NCBI RefSeq assembly: GCF_000512895.1
Contig: NZ_CP007033.1
Location: forward strand, 1,022,001 to 1,086,000
DNA length: 64,000 nt
Reading direction: 5' to 3'
Origin: Dehalobacter restrictus DSM 9455
GTDB taxonomy: Bacteria; Bacillota; Desulfitobacteriia; Desulfitobacteriales; Syntrophobotulaceae
Shown: positions 9,343 to 18,146 of the stretch, in pieces
Numbering within the stretch: position 1 is the stretch's first letter
Layout: every line of letters starts with the position of its first letter
Position numbers and translations under genes: made by a program
Notes under the pieces: generated by a model
Seen by the model: the letters and a program-made list of their open reading frames with translations, nothing else
What the model was told of the DNA's origin: nothing
The model's database searches: none

Positions 9343-9534
9343 TTAGATTGCTCGTTTCACTTTACCTGAACGAAGGCATCTTGTGCAGACTTTGACATGG
9401 GTGGGAGTACCGTTCACTACAGCACGGACACGCTGGAGGTTTGGTTTCCAGGTACGCTTGGAGCGAATATGGGAGTGACTGACACTCATCCCGGAAGAAA
9501 CTCCTTTTCCGCAAACATCACAAATACTAGCCAT
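9343..9534 (-). CDS. rpmB: 50S ribosomal protein L28
   Basis: A 63-residue L28 protein. It keeps both CxxC pairs (CDVC near the N-terminus, CTRC near the C-terminus) of the zinc-binding form. SHSHIRSKRTWKPNLQRV is the family core. The start is the internal ATG (MASICDVC), which follows a GGAGG-containing leader. It is a single gene convergent with thiN. Confidence 0.96.
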   Translation of the reverse strand: MASICDVCGKGVSSGMSVSHSHIRSKRTWKPNLQRVRAVVNGTPTHVKVCTRCLRSGKVKRAI

Positions 9535-9576
9535 GATTTCTTCTACCTCCTTTTCACCCAAAAATGACACTATTAC

Positions 9577-9605
9577 AGTTTAGCAGAACTTAAAAGAATT
9601 GGCAA
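9577..9605 (-). promoter_or_regulatory. Likely sigma-A promoter of rpmB
   Basis: On the minus strand TTGCCA (9605-9600) and TAAACT (9582-9577) are 17 bases apart, about 43 bases before the rpmB start. Confidence 0.45.
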
Positions 9606-9855
9606 GAGCAGGTTTTTATTATCTGACGAGGTTTATATAGGTCTTATACAATCCTGCAAATGCAAATATTTTACTCATATATTATACTACATTTACCGGG
9701 TACTGATAAGAAAAAATAAGGAGTTGTTCCCTGAGGTATTCACATAGCCTCAATTGACTTTGTAAATGCAACCTATACATTACTGGGTGATTGCATTTAA
9801 ATCTTCAAACAGGATAGTGGCATTAAGTCTTACAATCGAAAGTCTCCTTTTTCTT

Positions 9856-9875
9856 CACTCCCCCATGGGGGAGTG
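9856..9875. repeat. 20-bp perfect palindrome
   Basis: CACTCCCCCA is followed directly by its reverse complement TGGGGGAGTG. There is no loop and no T-tract, so it looks more like a protein-binding or cruciform site than a terminator. It lies inside the repeat-bracketed island. Confidence 0.6.
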
Positions 9876-9913
9876 ATTGCATTTAGTCTGGCAATATTCC
9901 GACAAGAACTTTA

Positions 9914-11282
9914 GGATGTGTTCTGCGGGAATCTTTGAGTCAAAGGAGAATTTACCATGGCAAAAACAAGCATCTCACTGATTCGGAGCGTCTACAAATT
10001 GAGCAGCTACTGCGAGAGGGCGTATCTCTTAAGCGGATTGCCGTCACCCTTGAAAAAAGCGCATCCACCATTTCCCGTGAAATTCGCGCCCGCGCCATTG
10101 AAAGCAATAAATATGCGCCATACCGTATCCATAACCGCTGCGCCAATCTCAATGTCTGCCAAAAAATGCAGATCTGCTCCGACAAGCCTAATTGCACAAG
10201 AAAGTGTTCCCGCTGTAATTACTGCAATGCCGTATGCGAGGAATTCGAGGAGCGACGCTGCCACAGGCTTTATGATCCACCGTATGTCTGCAACGGTTGT
10301 CTTGAAGCTTACCAGTGTGTCCTACGGAAAAGTATTACCTCCACAGAAATGCTCATGAGGCATACCGAGAGATGCTGGTGGAATCCCGCTCCGGTGCAAA
10401 TATTACCGAGGATGAACTGCTCTACCTTGACGAATGGATCAGTCCCCTCATCCAGCGTGGGCAATCTGTTCATCACATCGCAGTCCACAATGCCGACAGG
10501 CTTATCGTCAGTGAGAAATCCATCTACCGCTATGTTTCCGGCGGACTCTTTAAGGCGAGAAACATTGACATGCCCCGGGTCTGCCGCCTTAAGCCCAGAA
10601 AAACCAAAACGGTGGAGCATAAAATCGACAGCACCTGCAGGCTTGGCCGCACCTACGCCGACTTCCTGGCCTTTACGGAAGCATCAGACGCTCCGGTCGT
10701 TGAGATAGATTCAGTTATCGGGCGTGTCGGTGGAAAGGTCCTGCTCACGATGATGTTCAAGTCCTGTGACTTGATGCTGGCCTTCATCAGGGAACGCAAT
10801 ACCTCCCAGTCCGTTATCGACGTCTTCAACTGCCTAGACGAAACTCTTAGCAGAGAGGTGTTCAGCCGCCTTCTTTCCGTTTGCCTCGCTGACAACGGTT
10901 CAGAGTTTTCAAACCCGAAAGCTTTGGAGTATGATGCACAGGGCCGCCGCAGGACGCGGCTGTACTACTGCGACCCATTCGCATCATACCAGAAGCCCAA
11001 CGTGGAGTTGAACCACGAGTTCATTAGGAAAATATTGCCCAAAGGCACATCGTTTGACGCCCTGTGCCAAGGGGATATTGACCTTATGATGTCGCATATC
11101 AACTCCTATTCCAGGGAGAAACTGGGCGACAAATCGCCGTTGGATGTGTTTAACTTCATCTACGGGTACGATGATGTCCTTAAAAAGCTGAGAATCAGCA
11201 GGATTCCTGCTAATGAAATCCTGCTGAAGCCGTCGCTTTTGAAAAAATAATTTCAGTATCATTTAACCCGCAGAACACATCC
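9914..11282 (+). mobile_element. IS30-family insertion sequence, 1,369 bp
   Basis: Perfect 16-bp terminal inverted repeats are visible: GGATGTGTTCTGCGGG at 9914-9929 and CCCGCAGAACACATCC at 11267-11282. They enclose one transposase gene of the IS30 type. No convincing 2-3 bp target duplication is seen (TTA left, ATA right). The element lies between rpmB and the Asp23/Gls24 gene, inside the repeat-bracketed island. Confidence 0.88.
9957..11250 (+). pseudogene. IS30-family transposase with two single-base frameshifts
   Basis: Read from the ATG at 9957 (behind AAAGGAG), the frame breaks after MAK in the A5 run at 9962-9966; one more A gives MAKNKHLTDSER, the expected start. The second break is in the A4 run at 10328-10331; one more A joins LRKK to YYLHRNAHEAYR. 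Apart from these, all parts are present: helix-turn-helix (about 9970-10090), a cysteine-rich zinc-ribbon-like region, and a DDE domain with EIDSVIG, LADNGSEF and NVELNHEFIRK followed by LPKGT. A TTG at 9935 would bypass the first break but has no ribosome site. The gene is either recently inactivated or affected by homopolymer sequencing error. Confidence 0.8.
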
Positions 11283-11297
11283 ATACCGATCCTGATC

Positions 11298-11345
11298 AAG
11301 GGGACGCGGTTACTCTGTCCGAAAAACGGTTTCCGGGTACCCCTT
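11298..11345. repeat. REP-like imperfect palindrome
   Basis: AAGGGG at 11298-11303 pairs with CCCCTT at 11340-11345. The inside is rich in short complementary pieces (GGACGCGGTTACTCTGTCC; CGAAAAACGG). It resembles the GGGGACGGTT-type extragenic palindromes common in clostridial genomes. It is directly right of the IS. Confidence 0.4.
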
Positions 11346-11656
11346 TTATTAGTATACTCTTTTTTAGAACTCGGCTGGCAGATTTTCGCTCCATATAATC
11401 TGAATCGGCTATTTTTAACAGGTACTATACCTGTTATTCCCAGTATTTTGACAGACTCAATGAAACCCCACTATATTTACTCTGTCAAAGGTTGCATTTA
11501 CTTTGACCGCTCACCGTATTCACATAGTATTTGACGAAAGCTACCGCGTATATTATCCTAATTATATTAAAGGAAACGATGAATCTTTCAAAATGGAATT
11601 TTATCATGCAAAAGATTAAATTGATGCCGGATTATTGGGAAAGCGAGGTTGAAAAG

Positions 11657-12013
11657 ATGGCAAAGCTGATGGAAACAAAACTGGGAAATGTAGAAATATC
11701 AGAAGATGTTATAGCTACGATCTCAGGTGCGGCGGCAATCGAGTGCTATGGATTGGTGGGTATGGCTTCAAGAAAGATTTCGGACGGCGTTTCAGGTTTG
11801 CTTAAAAGGGAAAACTTATCCAAAGGGGTGAGCGTCACCCTTCAGGAAGAGGACTTGATCATAGACCTTAACATCATTGTGGGATACGGAATTAAAATAT
11901 CGGAGGTTGCCTCCAATGTAATGGACCGGGTCCGTTACACTGTCGAGACAATGACAGGTCTAAAAGTGGCTGAAGTAAACGTAAATGTTCAAGGGGTAAG
12001 ATTTTTAGAATAG
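11657..12013 (+). CDS. yloU: Asp23/Gls24 family envelope stress protein (YloU)
   Basis: A 118-residue protein of the Asp23/Gls24 family, with GNVEISEDVIATISGAAA at the N-terminus and the V-x-D-L-N-I-I-V-x-Y-G core. Members are small cytoplasmic, membrane-associated proteins of unclear mechanism linked to envelope homeostasis. The ATG at 11657 has GAGG eight bases upstream; the longer frame to 11531 adds 42 residues with no family counterpart. It precedes fakA, as yloU precedes yloV in Bacillus, so joint transcription is likely. Confidence 0.88.
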   Translation: MAKLMETKLGNVEISEDVIATISGAAAIECYGLVGMASRKISDGVSGLLKRENLSKGVSVTLQEEDLIIDLNIIVGYGIKISEVASNVMDRVRYTVETMTGLKVAEVNVNVQGVRFLE

Positions 12014-12059
12014 TTGAGAATACACTCAGATGATCTTAGGATGAGTAGGAGGATAAATT

Positions 12060-13784
12060 TTGAAAGCCGTGTCGGACACTATAGCTCAAAAAATTGACGG
12101 AAACGTATTAAAAGATATGATAAGGTCGGGGTCTCGTCTGCTGGAGCAAAGGAAGAAGGAAATTGATGCTTTGAATGTATTTCCGGTCCCGGACGGGGAT
12201 ACGGGTACAAATATGAATTTGACATTCAAAGCAGCATCATTAGCAGCAGACAAGGTAACGGGCAATTCTGTGCATGAAGTCGCAAGTGCCGCTTCTACAG
12301 GTTCCCTGATGGGTGCTAGGGGGAATTCAGGTGTTATTTTGTCTCAGATCATGAGAGGGATTGCCAGGGGCTTGGAAGGTCTTAACGAAGCAAATGCTCT
12401 CCAGATGGCTCATGCGCTGCAAACCGGTGTTGAAAGCGCGTACAAGGCAGTAATGAAACCGGTCGAAGGAACAATTCTTACTGTATCCAGGGAGACTGCC
12501 CGGGGTGCATATCTTAAAGCAAAAAGCGGAACGACTGATATTCTGGAAGTTTTGAGGGCTGGTTGTGAAAAAGGTGAAGAGGCGCTGGCCAGGACGCCTG
12601 AGATGCTGCCTGTTCTGAAACAGGCAGGTGTGGTTGATGCCGGCGGTCAGGGCTTCCTGACTATTCTATACGGCTGGATCTTGGCTTTGGAAGGCAAGGA
12701 AATTGGTTATGCTGAGGTACAGCAGGAGGAGGTCCAGATTCCTGCGGTTTCAGGTATTATTGCCGTTGGAAGCTTGGAATTTCCATATTGTACTGAGTTT
12801 CTGGTGAAAGGAAATGGCCTTGATCCCGATATTATAAGACAGGCACTCCTGGACAAAGGTGACTGCTTGTTGGTCGTGGGCACGGAGGATGTGGTCAAGA
12901 TCCATATTCACACCCGGAACCCCGGACTTATTTTGGATTATGCCATCAAATATGGTTCTCTGCATGAAGTTCAGATTCACAATATGCTTGCCCAGAATGA
13001 GCTGGCTGCCCATCAGGCCAAAAATGTGCCTGAAAGCAGTGAAGCTGCTTATACCGGCGGGCTTGAGGATGCTTCATCAGGGGCTCCTGCAGACCAGGCG
13101 GCTTCGGCCGGGACAACAAAGGTCAAGGACTATGGGATCGTTGCCGTCGCCATGGGAGAAGGTATTGCCCAAATCTTCACCAGTCTGGGTGTCGATGAGG
13201 TTGTTTTCGGCGGTCAGACGATGAATCCGAGTACCAGTGATCTTGCCGAAGCGATTAGGAAAGTTCCCGCCCGCCATATTTTCCTTCTGCCGAACAACAG
13301 TAACATCATCATGGCGGCCGGTCAGGTCAACGAACTGATTGAAGACAAGGAAATCTACGTTATTCCGACTAAGACAATACCGCAGGCGATCGCTTCTTTA
13401 CTTGCTTTCAATTCCGACAGCCTTCCGGAGGAAAACGTTCAAAATATGACAACGGCATTCAAACAGGTAAGTTCGGGAGAAGTAACTTATGCAGTCAGAA
13501 ATTCGCAGTATGGCGAGCTGGAGATTGCCGAAGGGGATATTCTTGGCCTGATTGAGGGAACAATAAAGACGACAGGCAGAGATATTCTCGACGTTGCCAA
13601 AAATGTTCTGGAGGAAATGAATTGGCGCGAAAAGGATCTTGTCACCATTTTTTACGGTAAAGACATGGCTGAAGAAGATGTAAGCCTGCTTACGGACTGG
13701 CTTAGCGAGGAAAAACCGGAGATTGAAGTCGAGGTTTATTCAGGGAAACAGCCATTATATTATTATATTCTCGGGGTTGAATAA
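12060..13784 (+). CDS. fakA: DAK2-domain fatty acid kinase subunit FakA (YloV family)
   Basis: A 574-residue protein. The N-terminal DhaL/DAK2 kinase domain (about 1-200) shows NVFPVPDGDTGTNM, with its metal-binding aspartates, and SLMGARGNSGVILSQI. The central and C-terminal parts are the DAK1-like 2 region (NPSTSDL, NNSNI). FakA phosphorylates fatty acids presented by a FakB partner for phospholipid synthesis; no fakB lies in this window. The TTG start at 12060 is supported by TAGGAGGAT a few bases upstream. A strong terminator follows. Confidence 0.92.
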   Translation: MKAVSDTIAQKIDGNVLKDMIRSGSRLLEQRKKEIDALNVFPVPDGDTGTNMNLTFKAASLAADKVTGNSVHEVASAASTGSLMGARGNSGVILSQIMRGIARGLEGLNEANALQMAHALQTGVESAYKAVMKPVEGTILTVSRETARGAYLKAKSGTTDILEVLRAGCEKGEEALARTPEMLPVLKQAGVVDAGGQGFLTILYGWILALEGKEIGYAEVQQEEVQIPAVSGIIAVGSLEFPYCTEFLVKGNGLDPDIIRQALLDKGDCLLVVGTEDVVKIHIHTRNPGLILDYAIKYGSLHEVQIHNMLAQNELAAHQAKNVPESSEAAYTGGLEDASSGAPADQAASAGTTKVKDYGIVAVAMGEGIAQIFTSLGVDEVVFGGQTMNPSTSDLAEAIRKVPARHIFLLPNNSNIIMAAGQVNELIEDKEIYVIPTKTIPQAIASLLAFNSDSLPEENVQNMTTAFKQVSSGEVTYAVRNSQYGELEIAEGDILGLIEGTIKTTGRDILDVAKNVLEEMNWREKDLVTIFYGKDMAEEDVSLLTDWLSEEKPEIEVEVYSGKQPLYYYILGVE

Positions 13785-13786
13785 AC

Positions 13787-13820
13787 AAAAAAACTTCGGC
13801 TTCGGCCGAAGTTTTTTTTA
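13787..13820 (+). terminator. Intrinsic terminator of the yloU-fakA unit
   Basis: AACTTCGGC and GCCGAAGTT form the stem, with a short loop, an A-run before and eight Ts after. Confidence 0.9.
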
Positions 13821-13887
13821 TCCAAGCCGGTTTCTCGATGTAGGTCTTCGAAAGCATCTTGTTAGGGCAGATCTCCTAAGCCAATCT

Positions 13888-13981
13888 GCTAGGGTAAGTC
13901 TGCATGCCACAATACCGCTTTCGGCTATTGCGTCTTCCTTGACGCAAAAAGCCACACTACGCCATCCAGACTTACCCTAGC
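13888..13981 (-). repeat. Dispersed palindromic intergenic repeat, copy A
   Basis: A perfect 15-bp outer stem joins 13888-13902 (GCTAGGGTAAGTCTG) to 13967-13981. Inside is the hairpin TTGCGTC-N6-GACGCAA at 13928-13947. Read on the minus strand it carries the family elements GCGTAGTGTGGC, loop AAGGAA and GCCGAAAGCGGTATTGTGG. The 5' arm is shorter than in copies C and D2. It lies between fakA and sdaAB; the rest of that gap holds nothing recognised. Confidence 0.8.
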
Positions 13982-14071
13982 ATAATGGTTTTGTAAGTAA
14001 CTAAGCTATCGTAAATGTATGAATGAAAGAGAAAAGATTACCCCAAGTTATTACTGAAGGAAGGTGAGCGG

Positions 14072-14749
14072 GTGAAGGTTGGGAGTGTTTTTGATTTGCT
14101 GGGGCCGGTAATGGTCGGGCCATCAAGTTCCCATACGGCGGGGGCGGTCAGGCTTGGTCTGATGGCTGCTAAAATACTTGGCGCCGAAGTGAAGCAGGCC
14201 CGTATCCAGCTGCACGGTTCTTTCGCTGAGACGGGGAAGGGACATGGAACTCATCTTGCCTTGACAGCAGGGCTGCTCGGGATGAAGCCGGATGATAGCC
14301 GGATCAGGGAGGCTTCGAGGATTGCACTAGAGGCTGGGATGGAAACGGTATTTGAAAATGTCAATCTGGGTGATGTACACCCGAATTCGGTTCGTTTCCT
14401 GCTAACCGGCTGGGGTGGGGAAAAAGCTGAAATCAATGGTTCATCGCTGGGCGGCGGGAAAATTCTGATTACTGCGGTTAATGACTTTAACGTGGAGTTT
14501 ACCGGGGAATATCCTGCCTTAATTGCGATCTATATGGATTACCCGGGAATGATAGCTGAAATAACCAAACTGCTTGCGGGCAAAGGAATCAATATTGCCC
14601 AGATGAAAGTATCCAGAGAAGGCAAAGGGCAAAATGCGCTGGCGGTTATTGAGACGGATGAGCCGATCACGGATATTCTTAGCAGCGAAATGAAAAAGAT
14701 GCCGATGATCGAGCAGGTGATGTTTATTGAACCCATCATAGACATTTGA
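14072..14749 (+). CDS. sdaAB: L-serine dehydratase, beta subunit
   Basis: A 225-residue subunit of the two-chain, iron-sulfur L-serine ammonia-lyase (serine to pyruvate plus ammonia). The N-terminal domain has GPSSSHTAGAVRLG; the C-terminal third is an ACT domain (about 150-220, PALIAIYMDYPGMIAEI). The GTG start follows AAGGAAGGTGAG. The alpha-subunit gene starts 16 bases after the stop. Confidence 0.95.
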   Translation: MKVGSVFDLLGPVMVGPSSSHTAGAVRLGLMAAKILGAEVKQARIQLHGSFAETGKGHGTHLALTAGLLGMKPDDSRIREASRIALEAGMETVFENVNLGDVHPNSVRFLLTGWGGEKAEINGSSLGGGKILITAVNDFNVEFTGEYPALIAIYMDYPGMIAEITKLLAGKGINIAQMKVSREGKGQNALAVIETDEPITDILSSEMKKMPMIEQVMFIEPIIDI

Positions 14750-14765
14750 CGCGGGGGGTTGACAG

Positions 14766-15632
14766 ATGCGTTCTTATGGTGAATTAGTGGAAAAAACCGA
14801 AAAGCTTAATAAAAAAATCAGTGATATGGTTCTTCAGGAGGAATGTCTGAGGACAGGTATACCGGCTGAACAGCTGTTAAAAAAAATGAAGAACCATTAT
14901 GCCGTGATGCGGGAATCAGTTGAAAGTGGAATGACCGGAGAATGGAAATCATTGTCAGGACTTGTAGGAGGAGAAGCTGCTCTTTTGGAGAAATATAGAG
15001 AAAGCGGCAAGTCGATTCTGGGTAATCTGGTGAACAAGGCAGCAGCCAGAGCAATGGCCGTAGCTGAGGTAAACGCCGGTATGGGCAGGATCGTTGCAGC
15101 ACCGACAGCAGGATCGTGCGGCGTGTTGCCCGCTGTACTGCTGACAGTTCAGGAAATGTCGGATGCAACGGAAGAAGATGCCGTTCAGACTCTTTTTACA
15201 TCTGCCGGCCTTGGGATGGTCATTGCGGAAAGAGCTAGTGTCTCAGGTGCAGAAGGCGGGTGTCAGGCTGAGATAGGTTCAGCGGCTGCCATGGCTGCAG
15301 CGGCAGCAGTGGAATTGTGCGGCGGATCGCCCGATCAAACAGCGCAGGCAGCAGCATTGGCTTTGAAAAGTTTTCTTGGTTTAGTCTGTGACCCTGTAGC
15401 CGGGCTGGTCGAGGTGCCCTGTGTAAAAAGGAATGCCATGGCAGCAGTTATAGCATTAACCGCAGCCGAAATGGCTTTGGCTGGAATCAAAAGTGCGATC
15501 CCATTGGATGAGGTCATTGATGCAATGGCTTCAATCGGCAGGGAGATGTCCTGCAGCCTTAAGGAAACGTCCCGGGGGGGACTCGCCGTCACTCCTGCGG
15601 CTCAGAAATATAAAGATCATTTGGCAAGGTGA
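14766..15632 (+). CDS. sdaAA: L-serine dehydratase, alpha subunit
   Basis: A 288-residue catalytic subunit. The family core APTAGSCGVLPAV (about residue 118), SGAEGGCQAEIGSA and CDPVAGLVEVPC provide the cysteines that hold the 4Fe-4S cluster used in dehydration. A GGGGGG-rich ribosome site precedes the ATG. It forms an operon with sdaAB and probably continues into recG, whose GTG starts 4 bases after the stop. Confidence 0.95.
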   Translation: MRSYGELVEKTEKLNKKISDMVLQEECLRTGIPAEQLLKKMKNHYAVMRESVESGMTGEWKSLSGLVGGEAALLEKYRESGKSILGNLVNKAAARAMAVAEVNAGMGRIVAAPTAGSCGVLPAVLLTVQEMSDATEEDAVQTLFTSAGLGMVIAERASVSGAEGGCQAEIGSAAAMAAAAAVELCGGSPDQTAQAAALALKSFLGLVCDPVAGLVEVPCVKRNAMAAVIALTAAEMALAGIKSAIPLDEVIDAMASIGREMSCSLKETSRGGLAVTPAAQKYKDHLAR

Positions 15633-15636
15633 GAAT

Positions 15637-18018
15637 GTGCTGCAATCAGATCATTGGCGAAACAGCGTGAATAGGGCGATGAAAGCCGAGGAAAAACAGG
15701 GATTTATTAATACAGGCGCAGTCGGCGGCTTCAGCAGCTTTTTACTGGACTTGCTTGCTGAACTGGACGGTGTTTTTTCCGCGGAAAACCTCGCCTCAAT
15801 GCAACGAATAGCAGAAGAGTATCATGAAGTCAGCCCGTATAAACGACGGGCTTTATGGCGTGAACTCCAGGAACTACTGGATAAAACAACATCTTCAGAT
15901 GCTCCTGGACTAGCTTCTGGAGCAATCTGCGGAACAACATCGGAAGAAGCATCAGGAACCTTTCGTACCACAGAGAAAGTCTTAACCAGCCTTGAAGTTC
16001 AGACAGGAAGCATCTGTCATCCCCAAAATCTGCAGTATATCAAAGGTGTCGGACCGCAAAGAGCCAAACAGTTCGAAAATATGGGGATTTATACGGCTGA
16101 GGATCTTCTGCGGCATTATCCGCGCAAATATGAAATCCGATCGAAACGGCGGATTCAGGATATTCAGGACGGGGAGTATGTTACGATTGACGGGATTGTA
16201 ACTGGAAGCCAGGTTACCAAAGGCAAAGTCAAGGTCGTCAAATTAAATATTAAACAGGACGGCAGAAGCATTCATGCCGTCTGGTTCAATCAAATACATA
16301 TTCCAAAACAATACCCGGACGGAACAAAGGTCACTGTGACAGGAAAAGCACAATGGCGCACCAGGATCCCGGAATTGCTTGCGTCCGAAATCAGGAAAGG
16401 ACTTTACGAGGGTCCTGCTCAAAAAATGGTTCCAGTATATTCGGAAACAGCCCGTCTCAATTCGAAAACTATCCGGGAGATCATCCAGGTTATTTTGCCG
16501 CAGGCTGACCGAATCTTTGACGAGTTCTTTCCGTATGAGGAAAATAATTTGATGGAACGGCGACAAGCCATCAAAGAAATTCATTTTCCGCACTCCGCAG
16601 AAACCCTGAAAAAGGCACGTGAAAGACTGGTCGTTGAGGAAATCCTTCTGCTTCAGCTGGCGTTGGCTAGGCTTCGTTCCCCCGGGCCTCAGAAAGCAGG
16701 TCTCGTTTTAAACCAGGGTGGAGCTTTGGTCCAAAAATTTGCTTCCGGGCTTCCTTTTCGGCTGACCGGTGCCCAGCAAAGAGTCATCCGGGAAATATTC
16801 CGAGATATGGGGAGCATTGAAAAGCCGATGGCCCGTTTGCTTCAGGGCGATGTTGGATCAGGTAAAACCGTGGTAGCGATGGCTGCCCTGCTGCAGGCTG
16901 TGGGCTCGGGTTTTCAGGCCGCTATGATGGCGCCGACTGAGGTGCTTGCCCAGCAGCACTATGAATCGCTGCAGGCCGCATTTGAACCTTTAGGGGTAAA
17001 AGTTGTATTCCTTGTCGGGAACCAGAGTAAGCCTGAAAGGGAACAAATCTTAGGGCAGATTTTGAGCGGAAAAGCGCAGGTTGTCGTCGGAACCCAGACC
17101 CTCATTCAGGAATCCGTCCGGTTCAACGCCCTCGGTCTTGCCATTACCGATGAACAGCACCGGTTTGGCGTCAGACAGCGGACTCTATTGCAGGACAAAG
17201 GCGAGAATCCGCATGTCCTGGTGATGACCGCTACCCCGATCCCGAGGACGCTTGCGCTGACTTTATACGGCGATCTTCGGCTTTCGGTGCTAGACGAGCT
17301 GCCTGCTGGCAGGAAGCCGATTATCACCAGGAAAATTTCAGACCGCAGCCGCTCTAGCATGGAAAAATTTCTGAAGCAGCATGTCGCTGCGGGTCGGCAG
17401 ATCTATGTCGTTTGTCCGCTTGTCGAGGAAACAGAAAAATCGGATTTTGTTTCAGCAACCCAAAAGGCTGATGAATTAAGCCGCATTTTTGAAGGAAGCA
17501 GTGTTGCGCTTCTGCACGGAAGAATGAAAGGACAGGAGAAAGAGGAGATCATGCAGCGCTTCCGACGCGGGGAGATTGATATCCTGGTTACGACAACTGT
17601 CGTCGAAGTCGGAGTCAATGTACCGAATGCGTCTGTGATGGTGATCGAGGATGCTGAAAGATTCGGGCTTGCCCAGCTTCACCAACTTCGCGGAAGAGTC
17701 GGACGCGGACAAGAACAGTCGTATTGTCTTCTGATCAGCAATACCCGGGACAGTGCCCGGCTGAATGTTCTTTGTGAGACAGAGGACGGCTTCCGGATTG
17801 CCGAGGAGGATTTGAAGATCCGGGGCCCGGGAGAGCTGCTTGGGCTTCGCCAGCATGGCGTACCGGAGTTAAAGCTTACAGACCTGGGAACTGACGGAAG
17901 ACTGGTTGAAAAAGCCTATCAACTGCTTCAAAAGGTTCTGAAAGATCCTCAGAAATACGAAAAAGCCTATCAGGAAGTCAGCCGCCTTTATCCCAAAGAA
18001 AAAATCGGAGTGAATTAG
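15637..18018 (+). CDS. recG: ATP-dependent DNA helicase RecG
   Basis: A branch-migrating helicase that remodels stalled forks and Holliday junctions. The wedge domain starts around residue 132 (LQYIKGVGPQRAKQFENMG), followed by helicase motifs LLQGDVGSGKT (Walker A), TDEQHRFG (the family's DExH-box variant), MTATPIPRT, LLHGRMKG and QLHQLRGRVGRG. The GTG at 15637, with AAGGTGA just upstream, gives 793 residues, about 110 longer at the N-terminus than typical RecG. The extra part is helical-looking and low in conservation, as in some Thermotoga-type RecG. An ATG at 15681 is an alternative. Confidence 0.93.
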   Translation: MLQSDHWRNSVNRAMKAEEKQGFINTGAVGGFSSFLLDLLAELDGVFSAENLASMQRIAEEYHEVSPYKRRALWRELQELLDKTTSSDAPGLASGAICGTTSEEASGTFRTTEKVLTSLEVQTGSICHPQNLQYIKGVGPQRAKQFENMGIYTAEDLLRHYPRKYEIRSKRRIQDIQDGEYVTIDGIVTGSQVTKGKVKVVKLNIKQDGRSIHAVWFNQIHIPKQYPDGTKVTVTGKAQWRTRIPELLASEIRKGLYEGPAQKMVPVYSETARLNSKTIREIIQVILPQADRIFDEFFPYEENNLMERRQAIKEIHFPHSAETLKKARERLVVEEILLLQLALARLRSPGPQKAGLVLNQGGALVQKFASGLPFRLTGAQQRVIREIFRDMGSIEKPMARLLQGDVGSGKTVVAMAALLQAVGSGFQAAMMAPTEVLAQQHYESLQAAFEPLGVKVVFLVGNQSKPEREQILGQILSGKAQVVVGTQTLIQESVRFNALGLAITDEQHRFGVRQRTLLQDKGENPHVLVMTATPIPRTLALTLYGDLRLSVLDELPAGRKPIITRKISDRSRSSMEKFLKQHVAAGRQIYVVCPLVEETEKSDFVSATQKADELSRIFEGSSVALLHGRMKGQEKEEIMQRFRRGEIDILVTTTVVEVGVNVPNASVMVIEDAERFGLAQLHQLRGRVGRGQEQSYCLLISNTRDSARLNVLCETEDGFRIAEEDLKIRGPGELLGLRQHGVPELKLTDLGTDGRLVEKAYQLLQKVLKDPQKYEKAYQEVSRLYPKEKIGVN

Positions 18019-18058
18019 TGCTGAGAACAATTTTATACTAATAAACAAGTCACAGTAC

Positions 18059-18087
18059 GTATGATTTTTTTGCACAGGCTCATACTA
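18059..18087 (+). promoter_or_regulatory. Consensus sigma-G (forespore) promoter
   Basis: GTATG at 18059-18063 and CATACTA at 18081-18087 are separated by 17 bases. Both boxes fit the sigma-G/sigma-F pattern GHATR / CATnnTA with the expected 17-18 base spacing. It stands 60 bases before the small SASP-like gene. Confidence 0.65.
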
Positions 18088-18146
18088 TTCCTTGTCGGCA
18101 CATTCCAGTCACGGATTGATGCAGAACTTTCAAGGAGGCAGAGGGT

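Larger units (their letters stand above)
9736..11527. repeat. Repeat-bracketed island around the IS30 element
   Basis: The 12-mer GTATTCACATAG occurs as a direct repeat at 9736-9747 and 11516-11527. Just inside each copy, at equal distance (14 bases), lies an inverted 12-mer: GTAAATGCAACC at 9762-9773 and GGTTGCATTTAC at 11490-11501. The related 13-mer GTGATTGCATTTA also repeats at 9787-9799 and 9873-9885. The parts outside the IS (9748-9913 and 11283-11515) hold no gene I can recognise. The arrangement suggests an older, non-coding insertion of about 400 bases later split by the IS, but a pure coincidence of small repeats is not excluded. Confidence 0.5.
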
